DNA from: Dillenia suffruticosa
Taxonomy: Eukaryota > Streptophyta > Magnoliopsida > Dilleniales > Dilleniaceae
Assembly (NCBI GenBank): GCA_033439265.1
Contig: JAVTVX010000035.1
Coordinates: 9,078,001 to 9,142,000 of the forward strand
Length of the DNA stretch: 64,000 nucleotides
Reading direction: 5' to 3'
A model generated the notes under the pieces. It was not told where the DNA came from. It saw nothing but the letters and a program-made list of their open reading frames with translations, and made no database searches. The translations under genes were made by a program, and so were the position numbers. Below are positions 38,232 to 49,309 of this stretch, in pieces. The first letter of the stretch is position 1. Each line of letters begins with the position of its first letter.

Positions 38232-41200
38232 TTAAGCTTAAATATAGCCGGTAAACATGCTAGCGAGATTTATGGGTAAGGGCGAAGTCACTCTGTTGAA
38301 AGGTTATCCATCTTCGGCTTTCCTATTTTGGAGTTCATTTCGAGGTCTATACTATTTTATACAATTTAATATACTAATTTGATAAAAGTAAATTTAATTT
38401 AATTTAATTTTAGATATAAATTATAAAATTATAAAATATGAATACTTAAAATATTTTTATAGTATGTTTGAATGGATGATTTTTGCGAAAAAGAAAAGGT
38501 TTTTAAAAAACATATCCACCTTATTTTAATACCACAAAATCAGTGGGCTTTGAAGGGGATTCTTTGTTAAAATTATAATTTTCCTTTTAAAATTATAAAT
38601 ATTAAATTTACTTTTATACTCTTATTTTAAAAATCTAATAAAAAAACAAAAATGATAAATTAATAAATTTATGTACTTTTTAATATATTTCCTTTTTTTT
38701 TCCTGATTTAACCAATTTTCTATTTTATTTCCTTTTTTCTGCCTTTCCCATAATATATCTTATTGCCGTTTTTAATTTTGTCTCCCTTCCCTATCATTTA
38801 CCTCTCTTTCCGTTGCCTCCCTTCCCCATCAGATTACCAAACATACTTTTAAGGTTTAAAATACATTTAAATAGTCAAAATTCAAGGATATTTAAATTAA
38901 TCTTATATAAATAAAATATTAAAATATTAAGAAATTAAGAGATATTGATACGATATGAGCATAAATCAAAATATTAATATTATCTTCCTCGGTAACATGG
39001 TTCAGTCAGAACCAGAATATTAATTTTATGAATTACTTCCGGAAGCCATTGCCATTGAACCAGAACATTCTCCGTCTCCTCCCCCCCCCCCCCCCCCCCG
39101 ACATACATGGTTCAGTCAATCGGTCACTGACCGGTAACTGATCAGTGGTACCACGTCAACCACGTGGAGACGCCCACAAAAGTTACCAGAGTCCCTAGTC
39201 GCCTGACGTGACACCATTAGTTGGAGTAAAGCCAACCCCACTGGCCGGTGTCTTCGTTCTTTTGCCTGTCCGACTCGCTGCTATTTTTTTATTTTTTATA
39301 ATAACGAATATTTTAATTAATTTAATTTAAATATTATCGATTCTAATTTAAAAATCTTTCATAATATAATCTTTCATATTTTAAATTTTAAAATTTGATA
39401 TTTAATTAAAATATATAAATTTTTATGCATTAAATTAAACTACTTTAACTAAAATAGACCTTTACCCTCCGACCAAAATGCGTCAAACTTGGTCCAACAA
39501 CTTTGAAGAGGCTGTCAAAAATTGTGTAGGCCATTGTTGTCGTCAACACGTTCAAGCATCGGATAGAGTTGGTCCCTGAAGCACAATGCTTGAACATCTT
39601 CATATCAAGCGGTTTTGTAGGCCATTGTTGTTGTCCATGCCTTATTGCTCGATCTATGTATACTTGCGCAAGACCTCTAGTTAGCTCTCTCCTAGAAAAG
39701 TTTTCCCTTTTTTCTTGTGAGAGGTCGAAAATGAAGTATGCTGTGTGTTTCTTCCCATCCATGGTTCAGCTCACGGAGGTGTTTTGAGATCTGAGCGAGC
39801 CGGTAAACGAGAGATCAAACCTAGATGATAATAACTTCCAATTCCTTGCGCTCCCGGATGTTTGTATAGTAGTTCAGATATGATCTCTCTCTTGCTTTCC
39901 TTTCCTTAACTAAAAGAGGGCATGGAATAATTACGTAGATTTGTGGACGACAAGAGGGCAGAAGCTTCACAGTTGTTTTTGTTGGAATTTAGATGCGCAC
40001 ACACGTGTGAAAGTGTGACAAATTTTTGAAACAGTAAAAGTTTGAATTTTTCAAGGATACTTTAATTAATAGATCGCAAAGAAAACTAAGACACCACGAG
40101 TCCTGTTCAAACAATCTTATTAATGATAATCATGAAAAATCGAGCTATCACCTCAGTACCACAACACTACAATCTAAAATCCGATGACAAGTACTATACA
40201 AAAAATTCTATAAATTCTCTATGTAGAATTTTTTTCAAACCCTCTATCTCTCAGAGAAAAGTATTCTCTCTTAAATTCAAATCTCAGAATTGTTCTCTTG
40301 TGTGTTCTGTATGGTAACCCTAATTGACATTATCTCAAAAGTCAATTATTCTCTCGTGGCCACACAAGGAATGAGCATCATCCACATCTATTACGATTTT
40401 GGAGAATATCTATTACGATTTTGAAGAATATGAAAAGTTTCCTAATTTTCATTTATGAAAAATGTCTCGCATGAGCATTAATTCCTTTAATTTTCTATCA
40501 ACCTCTGGTGTTACAAAGACTAAACAAATAACAACAAAGTGGGATCCTGTGTTGAGGAATTTAGTTATTGTTAATGTCTCCGAACAATCAAGAATTCTTC
40601 CCATTTAGTTGCAATGCAAATACTCTTCGTTTAACGCTTCTGCCAGTGGTCTCCATCTTCTCAATCGTTTTCTTTCAATTAGAGTGATGACTTGAACAAG
40701 ATAACAAGACAAAGCAGAGTCTTACAAGGTTGGTTTTCAATTACTATACATGATATGAATGAATGATGCATAACATCTTTCCACACTATGATTGATTTTG
40801 AATCGCGGAATTTAGAAATAACGTTTTCTTTTTCTTTTTTTATTTTATATAAATAAATGTAATCAAATTTAAACTGTCCCAAAAATAGAAATAGTGTTTT
40901 CAGGTTTCGATCAAAACAGAGGTCATAGAATTCATTTTCCCGTACCATTTTTCAGGGTCCTATCTTTATTGCCATGCCTAGGCCCACCACTACAACTTCC
41001 GCTTCGAAATTTCAAACTTGAAATATGGGGATTTTCAAATTACTCTCTTGTTTACCCATAACTGATTTTAAATAATTGAAAACATTTGTATTGGTGAACA
41101 AAATCTCACGAACTACCGATGTTTATTTCATTCATTTTCGTTAAATAAAGTCTCGACTTATCTTATATATAGAGAAAACAGTTGAAGAGATTTATTTTTT

Positions 41201-42999
41201 AATGAATAATTTAATTCGATTTAAATCGAATTTAATCATCGATAGATATAATGATTTATTAAAAGAAATCTAACAAAGTTTTAATCCAAATATAAATAAG
41301 CACCGTAGTTAACCATATCTAAAACATACCCATTAATTATGTCATAAACACCATTGTCTAATATTTTCTTCTCTTCTTCTCATTTTCCCCGCAAATTTCA
41401 GATCAAGAAAGGCAATTGAGAAGCGAAATTGACCACTTTGGGACTCCCCGAAAACTTCGATTCATATCAAGGGAAGGATACGTCCTGTTCCAAGAACCAC
41501 ACATGATAATGCAAGTACTTTTTACCTAAAAGTTTCTCTTTAAAAAATAAAAATAAGTTTATTTATATGGATTTTAGTAAATTGAAGTGTCCAGAAAATA
41601 AGGGAAAAAAAAAGGAGGACAAATGCTTTTCAATGGAGTCAACTTTCATATGGTAAATAACACTAATTTCTAGTTTCAAAGATTTTTTATAAACAACTAG
41701 TTTCAATGATTTTAACATTAAAAGTTAAGTATTGGGAAAAGAATATCCCAAAAGACAATAGATATCATATTTCAACTTCACTGATACTTCTCTTTTAGAA
41801 AGACGAATCAGTTTGATCCTCAAATTAATGGCTATAAGCAAATAGCCACTAATCCATAAGCAATGGCACTCAATTATATGCCTTATCCATCATCACACCA
41901 TCGTTATGCTATGCACCACAATGAACAATTTGATTAGAATATATTGGAATTGGAATTTTGTGGTAGAGGAAGATATATAAAACACAGGCAAAAAATTAGG
42001 AAAAGGGCATTTTAAGGAAATATTATTCTTTAGGCCTCACTAGACTCTGTCATGGTCTGGTGTCCATAACGTATGAACTACTCAGGTTTTCAATTTCTTT
42101 TCACTGTACAAGCCACAAAAGTGGCAAATGAGATCAGCGATTAGGGGGTTGGATTTTGCAACACTTCATTAAAAATTGTCACAATATAAAAAGAGCAGAG
42201 CTTATACGAATTGATCCAAACAAAGTCTTATAATTGTTGAATCCACTATCCCACATGAGGGTATGCAGAACTATATTTTTATGCCATGCTGTCTTGCATC
42301 TTGATACAAAGCATATGTTCAAAGTTCAATGAAAGGCAGACAAAATCTATCTTTTTTCATGACCAAGCATTCTTAAAAAGATTTCTGGATACCTTCTTTT
42401 ACCCATGATCTCTTTTTTTGTGGGTCATTAACAATACCATAATTCATCTTTTGTAATTAGCCGATGGATGTATACTCTTATCTATTGATTTTAGAGCAAC
42501 ACTTGTACTATGGATAAACTTTTGGTGACGTGGGCAACTTCTTTATAATTTCATTTAATATCTTAGATGTAATATCTATTGGTAAAATGACATCTAATTT
42601 ACACATGCATGGAGTTCATGGGAGTTACACTCTCAAGTTTGTAAATAAGAGAAAGGGGAGATCATACTGTATCGAAATTTCTGTATTCGTGAGATTATGG
42701 CATAAAAATTTCAAAACATAAATTGAACTTTGTGTCCAGTGAAAAAAGCAAGCTAGAGGAGATGGCTTTCCAAGTATGGAAGATAGTATTTCCCTTTAAT
42801 CACCCAAAGCATCTTTGAGCTTAGCTCACTCCTTTTTATCGGTCTGCCCACAACAAATTTTTTCTTTTTCTTTTCCCACCTTTTCCTTTTGCATTGTTAT
42901 TTAAAGGCAACTTCCCAAGAGACCTTTGGCAATTGAAGCAAACATCATCCAAATTCAAACCCTTCCCCCACAACCAAGAAATACTACTCATACAAAAAA
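38232..42999. other. Long intergenic region between eIF(iso)4G and the small secreted protein gene
   Basis: Mostly AT-rich. It holds a C18 run (about 39080-39098). Next to this is a GC-richer patch at 39105-39265 with an ACGT-core cluster (CCACGTCAACCACGTGGAGA, then CTGACGTGAC). A minus-strand 105-codon frame at 39762-39445 (start MDGKKHTAYFIFD) contains a short direct repeat around CAACAATGGCCTACA. I recognise no family in it. A TATA-like TATTTAAA near 42898 may serve the gene at 43001. No other gene was supported. Confidence 0.45.
39445..39762 (-). CDS. Hypothetical protein, 105 residues (doubtful)
   Basis: The ATG-started frame (start MDGKKHTAYFIFDLSQEKRE) is not low-complexity and follows a GC-richer leader on the minus strand. 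No domain, signal peptide or membrane span is evident. Two near-copies of a CAACAATGGCCTACA word within it suggest some repeat origin. There is no sign of further exons. It could equally be chance or a transposon scrap. Confidence 0.2.
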   Translation of the reverse strand: MDGKKHTAYFIFDLSQEKRENFSRRELTRGLAQVYIDRAIRHGQQQWPTKPLDMKMFKHCASGTNSIRCLNVLTTTMAYTIFDSLFKVVGPSLTHFGRRVKVYFS

Positions 43000-43000
43000 A

Positions 43001-43576
43001 ATGAAGATACTATTATTGGCATGGCTTGTTCTCCTACTTTCCTTTGAACTTCTTTCTTATTCTCCATGTGGAAGTGTTGTTGCTGCACAAACTAAAGATT
43101 TCAAGCTTTCCTTGGAGAATCAAATACAACTTCAAGGTAAGCTTCACAACTTCCCTTATTATAACAAAATTGCTTGACTAGTTGTTAAGTAACGGAAATA
43201 CTTACTTCTTTCAAATTGGGGAACTGGGTTGATATCTAATTTGATGAAAAGAAAAAGGTATTCCCATGTTCAACGTGTAAGTTACACAAACATTTTAACT
43301 AATTGATTACCATAAATTAAATGCAGTTTTGATTTTGTGATTGTATAAATGATATGTGCAGAGGCAGATGAAGCAGAGGCGAAATTAGAGAAAGGACATG
43401 GAGGAGCAAGTTCAATGGCTCATTTATTAAGTAACCAGGAGAAGAAGGCGGTGTTAGGTGGTGCAAATCTGCTTCACGACCATCCTCCTAAAGGCCACAG
43501 TGGTGCCTCTTTCCAAGGCCTAGAAGCCTTTTGCCATGGCATATTTCTCTCTCTCATTTTTTTCCTTGTGTTTTAA
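43001..43576 (+). CDS. Small secreted or membrane-tethered protein, 116 residues, 2 exons; family not recognised
   Basis: Exons 43001-43136 and 43362-43576 join in phase (CAA G|AG GCA) across a clean GTAAGC...TGCAG intron, giving 351 nt. The ATG at 43001 is the first in frame. The N-terminus is a strong signal peptide (MKILLLAWLVLLLSFELLSY, cleavage plausible near SVVAAQ). The middle is charged, with EADEAEAKLEK. A motif occurs twice: EKGHGGASSM (about residue 55) and PKGHSGASFQ (about residue 90). The second follows a His/Pro-rich LLHDHPP. The C-terminus is hydrophobic (GIFLSLIFFLVF), so a GPI-type or tail anchor is possible. The layout suits a precursor of small peptides or a tiny cell-surface protein. 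This is inference. No known peptide family (CLE, CEP, IDA, PIP, RGF) fits clearly. Confidence 0.7.
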
Positions 43577-43599
43577 TCCTTTTCGTTGATTTTCTGTCT

Positions 43600-43613
43600 C
43601 TGTGTGTGTGTGA

Positions 43614-43677
<64 letters not shown>
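43600..43677. repeat. (GT)n/(GA)n microsatellite in the presumed 3' UTR
   Basis: GT units, then about 30 GA units, beginning 24 bases after the stop codon of the small secreted protein gene. On the transcript it would be a long purine tract in the 3' UTR. Confidence 0.9.
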
Positions 43678-43679
<2 letters not shown>

Positions 43680-43869
43680 CTTGTATCACAACTATAGTAA
43701 TTAATCTTGCTACTCCATGGGATGATGAGTTCTTACAAAAGCCATTTTCTTATTATTATTCAAATAAAAAGGGTCTGATCTTCTAAAATTTGTAAAAAGA
43801 AAAAAAAATAGTGTGCCTTACAATCTCCATTACTATGATGCAATAGTGAGGCCTTCAGGATTATCAAAA

Positions 43870-44045
43870 TCTTATCTAGTAAATGGACACTCGTACCCTC
43901 TAGGCAACATCTTGGGTTCGAGTGTTGTGCATAGAAAAGACATATTGAGAAAGTTTTATCCCTTAAATATCTAACTTAACTCGAATTGAATTTAATCGGA
44001 TTCAATTTGATTACGAGATACAGGTAGTTTATAATAATAATAAAC
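43870..44045 (+). mobile_element. tRNA-derived SINE
   Basis: The + strand has a box-A-like GGACACTCGTACCCTC, a clear box-B-like TTGGGTTCGAGTGTT about 30 bases later, a body with ATCGGATTCAATTTGATTACG and GAGATACAGGTAG, and a terminal (ATA)n tail ending near 44043. Body words (CGGATT, GATAC) resemble the SINE at 37877-38053. Target-site duplications were not found. Confidence 0.55.
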
Positions 44046-44639
44046 AAGTAAAGCATATATGAATTTTGTTTTCTATCTTCATTTTTTCTCTACATAATTG
44101 CAAAGCCACCAATGGACTAAATTTTAACAAGTTTAATCCCCATCAAGAATTCTATCTTTGTTATTTTGAGAAAATTTTGTACTAATGTAAGTAACATGCG
44201 ATATTATTGAAAAATGATTTTCACCGATTCTGATTTTCTCATGACCACTAATTATTAGCTTTTGTATCCCATAATCTAAAAACTAATCAATTAATGAAAT
44301 TCAGACTTTTGGTGGGTCTTGTTCTGTTTTTCTCCTTTACTTTGAGTTGTTGAATGTCATTGACATTTTCTATCCAGACATGTAATTTTTCTCGGCATTG
44401 GTTTGGAATAACCCTCAGGCAAGAATGGAACATCATCTGATCCATGTACATTCAACATAAATTCAGGGCTGCAACTACCTTGCTTGACAATCAAACTAGT
44501 TATAAGAACATCATCTTATGGCAGAGCTTATTCAAGTTAAACATGTACTATTAAGAAGACCAACTCATGTTTAGACGGGATGAGTTTGAACAACCTATTA
44601 CTCAGCTTGGCTCGTCTATCTCAAGTTGCAACGCTTATC

Positions 44640-45208
44640 ACCAAAACCAAGTTGCCGAAACTTTCCTCCAAATCATATCAGAGATATGATTCCCCATCAC
44701 ATTTTTCCTAAAGCTTTATGCATTTTCAAATCTGTGGCACCGACTTTTCTTTTACTAGACCAATTTCTGTTTTCCCCTTCTAAATTTTTCTTCCTGATCA
44801 AAAGTTTTAGCTTGGAACCATCCTTTTCCACAGGCAGCAAAACCAAGTTGCCCAAAGTTTCCTTCAAATCATATCAGAAATATGATTCCCCATCACATTT
44901 TTCCTCTGTGGCACCGGCTTTTCCTTTACTAGACCTATTTCTCCTTTCCCCCTCTAAATTTTTCTTCCTGATCAAAAGTTTTAGCTTGGAACCATCCTTT
45001 TCCACAGGCAGCAAAACCAAGTTGCCGAAAGTTTCCTTCAAATCATATCAGAAATATGATTCCCCATCACATTTTTCCTTCAGCTTTATGCATTTTCAAA
45101 TCTGTGGCACCAGCTTTTCCTTTACTAGACCTATTTCTCCTTTCCCCCTTCTAAATTTTTCTTCCTGATCAAAGGTTTTCGCTTGGAACCATCATTTTTC
45201 ACAGGCGG
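44640..45208 (+). repeat. Three-unit tandem repeat, about 200 bp per unit
   Basis: Units start at CAAAACCAAGTTGCC at 44640, 44839 and 45012, and end with ACAGGCAG or ACAGGCGG. Lengths are about 199, 173 and 197 bases. The middle unit lacks about 25 bases (around GCTTTATGCATTTTCAAATC) present in the other two. Substitutions between units are few, so the duplication is fairly recent. An open frame of 180 codons (44626-45168) crosses all three units, but its Ser/Phe-rich product matches no family and the 25-base deletion changes the frame. Confidence 0.9.
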
Positions 45209-45214
45209 GCTCAC

Positions 45215-45409
45215 TATAAAGACCCTGTTAGTTCAACTAATCATCTGCCGATCCTTCGTCGGTCTTCTTTCTCATCCACCCCCAACCAAGTCTAAGAATT
45301 GCAGACATTTGACATGAAGAGAGGGGCATTTCCATGGATTTCAATTGTTATTCTGTTCGCTGTTTTATCAATATCTACACCTGAAAGTGTTCTTACTGGT
45401 CTGGAATGA
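45215..45409 (+). other. TATA box followed by a 31-codon signal-peptide-like ORF
   Basis: TATAAA at 45215-45220 lies directly downstream of the tandem repeat. The next ATG, at 45314, opens a frame beginning MKRGAFPWISIVILFAVLSI, a convincing signal peptide, then STPESVLTGLE and stop at 45409. It may be the first exon of a secreted protein whose rest is lost or not recognised, a small peptide gene, or chance. No acceptable continuing exon was found. Confidence 0.3.
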
Positions 45410-46135
45410 GCTTCGGAACCAAGAACAGAAAGGGAAAAAAAAGGATATGCTGCTTATGATCTATGATTTTGCAGTATCCCACGGGATACAAGAAAGCAAC
45501 TACACAAATGAGACACGTAGCAAAATCAAAATCAAAACAAACTTATTGAAGCCCAGACATGAACTCAAGCACAGACGTGATACACACAGAAACAGCTCAT
45601 AGTTATCAAAATTCGATCCGATCTAAGTTATAAAAAAATGTGTCATGTCCAAGTGACTTGTTTGAGCCACGAGATGGACACCCTCGTGCAACATAGGCAC
45701 CAATTGTCCATTCTGTGCATAAAAAGATTTTCCAATATAGAGTATTATGATTTATTAAAAAGAAATAGTTACAATCAGAATTTACAAACCCTACACAAAA
45801 ATGATCTAAACTAGGGAGAACATGATGAAATCCTCAATTTTAATTAACAAACTTCCTTAAGTCAATTAAATTACAGGATACCCATATCGCAATTTAGCAG
45901 ATGAGATCAATCAGATTCAATAATGAGATTAAAACTAAATTTGAGTCCAATTTACAAATAACAAGAGGCATTTCATTATAATTGCCAATTATATGGGGTT
46001 TAAACCCAATCGAGTTCAAGGTACAGACACCATAGACAGATCTATCCATCACATCACACAGACAGTTGGGATGATGATACTGACATTGCAATATAAGAGC
46101 GAGTTGAAGAAAAAAACAGAGAAAGAGATAGAGAA

Positions 46136-46446
46136 TTAAACTTGAATAGGACGATAGTGATCTTCACAATAGTAGTCGTCGCGATCACGAACAACGATGA
46201 TAGCGTAGATTGCGTAGATTATGCCTGGAATGTAGCCTAGAATCGTCAATAGCAAACAGATGCAGAACTCTATCTGCAATAACAAAACTGAACAAATTAG
46301 GGACAAAATTGGGGGCAAGAGAGAGAGAGTGTGTGTGTGAGCAAATGGATGATTACGCTGCAGCATCCATGTCGGAAGAAGACGCCCAAAGGAGGAAGCA
46401 AGATCGCAAGGAGGATTTCGCAGAAGAGCTCGCATCTGGTTGCCAT
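46136..46446 (-). CDS. RCI2: RCI2/PMP3 family small hydrophobic membrane protein, 2 exons
   Basis: A UPF0057/PMP3-type proteolipid of the plasma membrane. The family is induced by cold, salt or ABA and affects ion balance. Exons 46446-46357 and 46273-46136 join in phase 0, giving 228 nt and 75 residues. The sequence starts MATRCELFCEILLAILLPPL, carries the signature LPPLGVFFRHGCC, and has a second membrane span (ICLLLTILGYIPGIIYAIYA). It ends with a charged tail rich in Asp and Tyr (VVRDRDDYYCEDHYRPIQV). The tail marks the longer RCI2 forms, since classic RCI2A/B are about 54 residues. Short GA and GT runs lie in the intron (46318-46339) and the 5' leader. Confidence 0.93.
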
Positions 46447-46690
46447 TGAGAGAGAGAGAGAGAAAGAGAGGGGTTTGGATGTGAATTTGGGGGGTTGTTC
46501 AGAGTTCCTTAATGAAGAAGAAGACGAAGGGATAAATTGGGGGGGTGGGTGTCTCGGTGGTATTGGATGAGTAGAATAGTCCAACATCCAAAGCCTTACG
46601 TCACCTTAGCTGCTCCCGCGCGCAGATTTTCTCCTACAAGCCAAGGCCATTTCCCCTTTCTAAATTTTCTCCTTTTCCATTATAACAACC

Positions 46691-48356
46691 ATTAAATATA
46701 GGATTATTTATCAAATTAATGTTAATTTTTTAAAAAAATTATTTAAATATAATTGTTTTTTTTTCTTTTCTAAAATATCGGATTCGTAAAAATGAAAAAT
46801 CATAATTTTTTTTTATAATTTTTAAAATTTTTAATGATTTATTTTTTTTGTGCGATAAAAATTATATTTCATACTCATGAAATATGAAACTGATTTCAAA
46901 CCTCGTTTCTATCTCTCCATCTTCGTATTTATTTCTCTCTCTCCCTTGTAAACATTAAATTACTCTCTCTCTCTCCCCCTTGGTTTCTCTCTCCGCATTT
47001 ATTACTCTCTCTCTCTCTCCATGTAAATATTAAATTACTCTCCCTCCCTCTCTCCCTCAATCCCTCTCTTTCTCTCTCTTCCTCTCTCTCTCTCCGCATT
47101 TATTACCCTCTCTCTCTCCCTCCATTACATTCTCTCTCTTTCTCCCTCTCCATCTCTCCCTCTCTCTCTCTCTATCTATCTCTCCCCACCTGCCACCATC
47201 CTCTGTCCTCCCTCCTCTGTCTCTCTCTCTCTCCATCACATTCTCTCTCCGATTAAAATAATATTTTTAATTAAAAATAAAAATATATTTAATACCGGTC
47301 TCTCCCTCTCCCTCCCTCTCTCTCTCTCTCTCTATCTCTCCCCCACCTCCCACCTCCCACCTCCCACCTAGCTCCCTCCCCCCTCTCACCGTCTCTCCGT
47401 CTCTCTCTATCTCTCCCCACCTCCCACATACCTCCCCCTCTCTCTCTTTCTTCATTTTTAAATATTACACAAATATTAATATTATATCAATCTTTTTATC
47501 ATTTTAATTTCATATATTTAATATTAAATAAATATTTAAATATTTTTATTTTTTTAATTTAAATTAAATAATAATATTTAAAATTAAATTAAATTATTCA
47601 ATAATATAGTTTTAGTTTATTATTTAATATTTTAATATTTTGTATTACAATTTAATATTTTATTCAAATATCAAATATCTAAAAATTAATATTTAATTAA
47701 TTGATATTTAAAATTTTTATTTAATGTTTATAATATTTAAATATTTAAATTAAATTTTTATTTTTTATATTTTAATTATTATATTAATATTATGTTTTAA
47801 AATATATTTTTATTTTTAATTAAAAATAAAAATATTATTTTAATTAGAGAGAATGTAATAGAGAGAAAGAGAGGGAGAGAGGTAGGTGGGGGGTGGAGAG
47901 TGATAGAGAGAGATGGAGAGACGGAGAGGGAGTGATAGAGAGAGATGGAGAGACGAAGAGGGAGAGAGAGAGAGAGAATGTAATGGAGAGAGAGAGAAGG
48001 ATAGAGAGAGAAAGAGAGGGATTGAGGGAGAGAGAGAGAGAGGGGGAGTAATTTAATGTTTGCATGAAGAGAGGGGAACCAAGAGAGAGGGAGAGAAATG
48101 AGGTTTTACACTCTGAAAATGTGAAACCGGTTTCGCGTTCACGAGTGTGAAACTGATTTTATACTTCACAAGTGTGAAATATAATTTTATCACATAAAAA
48201 AAATAAATTTTCAAAAAATTTAAAAATTAAAAAAAATTATGATTTCGCATTCTTTGAATGCGAAATCGACATATTAAGAAAGAAAAAAAAAATAACTGTA
48301 TTTAAATAATTTTTTTTAAAATTAATATTATTTTGATAAATAATCCATTAAATATA
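46691..48356. mobile_element. Fold-back (long-TIR) DNA transposon, non-autonomous, 10-bp TSD
   Basis: A 10-bp direct repeat ATTAAATATA flanks the element at 46691-46700 and 48347-48356. The element (46701-48346, 1646 bp) starts GGATTATTTATCAAA and ends with its reverse complement. The two arms pair over most of their length, about 46701-47295 with 47795-48346. They carry matching words such as AATTATTTAAATA, ATAAAATTATATTTCA and TTTTTAATTAAAAATA. Both arms contain long mirror-image (CT)n/(GA)n sections. The loop (about 47296-47795) has more CT repeat and AT-rich DNA. No transposase frame exists. A 9-10-bp TSD with very long arms beginning with G suits a Mutator-like (MULE) fold-back element. 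The superfamily is inferred. Confidence 0.85.
48241..48267. repeat. Perfect 12-bp palindromic hairpin in the right arm
   Basis: GATTTCGCATTC, a 3-base spacer, then GAATGCGAAATC. The left arm has only a degenerate version (GGATTCGTAAAAATGAAAAAT), so this hairpin is specific to one arm. Confidence 0.9.
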
Positions 48357-48583
48357 ACCATTTTCAAATTAGGGAAAATGGGTGTGTGTGAGGAAGAAGG
48401 GAAAGAGGGGCATGCTTGAAATTTAGGAGGTAGATTTTAAATTATTTTTATTTTTTAATTTTATGAGTAGTTTTTTTAAGTCAAAGTAAATTTTTTTTTA
48501 AAAGGAAGGTAAGGATTTGTCATCGGAATAAAATAAATTTAAATTAAAAAATCATATCTAATATATTTAGTATTTGGCAATCA

Positions 48584-48656
48584 AATAAAAATAAAAAATA
48601 AAAAATAAAAAATAAAAAATAAAAAATAAAAAATAAAAAATAAAAAATAAAAAAAT
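48584..48656. repeat. (TAAAAAA)n heptamer repeat
   Basis: T recurs every seven bases in an A-rich run, about nine copies. The unit resembles the plant telomere repeat TTTAGGG only in length, not in sequence. Confidence 0.9.
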
Positions 48657-49309
48657 ATTACTTGGTTTAACATTTTTTATTCAAAGAAATTTAAGAATAA
48701 ATTGATATGAATGATAATTTTTTGTTCTTGAAAATCCAAATATTATTTACAAATCCTAAAAAATCCTCTTTTATTCTCTAAAATAAGTAAAAATTATCAA
48801 GTAATTATCATATTTTCTGTAAGAATTTACTATTTAACATATTTTCTTCAATTTAATAAGGTTATACGGAAGATCTATATGATTAGTTTTTCTAAATAAG
48901 ATTCATTTTAAATAAAAACTAATGAAATTAATATCCAATAAAAGCCTCAACCTAACTTGATTACGTGTTCTTCCGGTCAGTCACCTGCAGCCCCGCGGAA
49001 CGGTTAGGGTCTTTTGAACCTTTTGATTGATCGGATCTCTATGATTAATTTTTTTAATTGATTATTGATATTTAAAATTTTAATTAAAATAAATATAAAA
49101 TTTAATTTAGGATTGTATTTTTAATATATGTTAAATTTAAAATTTTAATTAAAAGGGTTTAGTTTCTTAAGGGCGAGGGTACTCAGATCCGCATCACGCC
49201 TTTCAAACTCGCGTCATAGTTAGGACGACCCGGTATCAATTGTCCTGTTGACTTTATAAACCAGAAAAAAGGCTCAAACTCAAAACTCTAGTCTCTCTTA
49301 CTGTCATCA

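Noticed and set aside
43895-43930. Possible tRNA gene because of GGGTTCGAGT
   Set aside because: No acceptor stem or cloverleaf could be drawn. The layout with an (ATA)n tail fits a SINE better.
46701-47295. Idea that the two CT/GA blocks are independent microsatellites
   Set aside because: The DNA outside the repeats also pairs in inverted order and the ends carry a shared 10-bp duplication, so they belong to one element.
47057-48065. Several 60-73-codon open frames rich in Arg/Glu or Ser/Leu
   Set aside because: They are translations of the (CT)n/(GA)n tracts inside the fold-back element and occur in many frames at once.
48584-48656. Interstitial telomere-like repeat
   Set aside because: The period is seven, but the unit is TAAAAAA rather than TTTAGGG or its variants.
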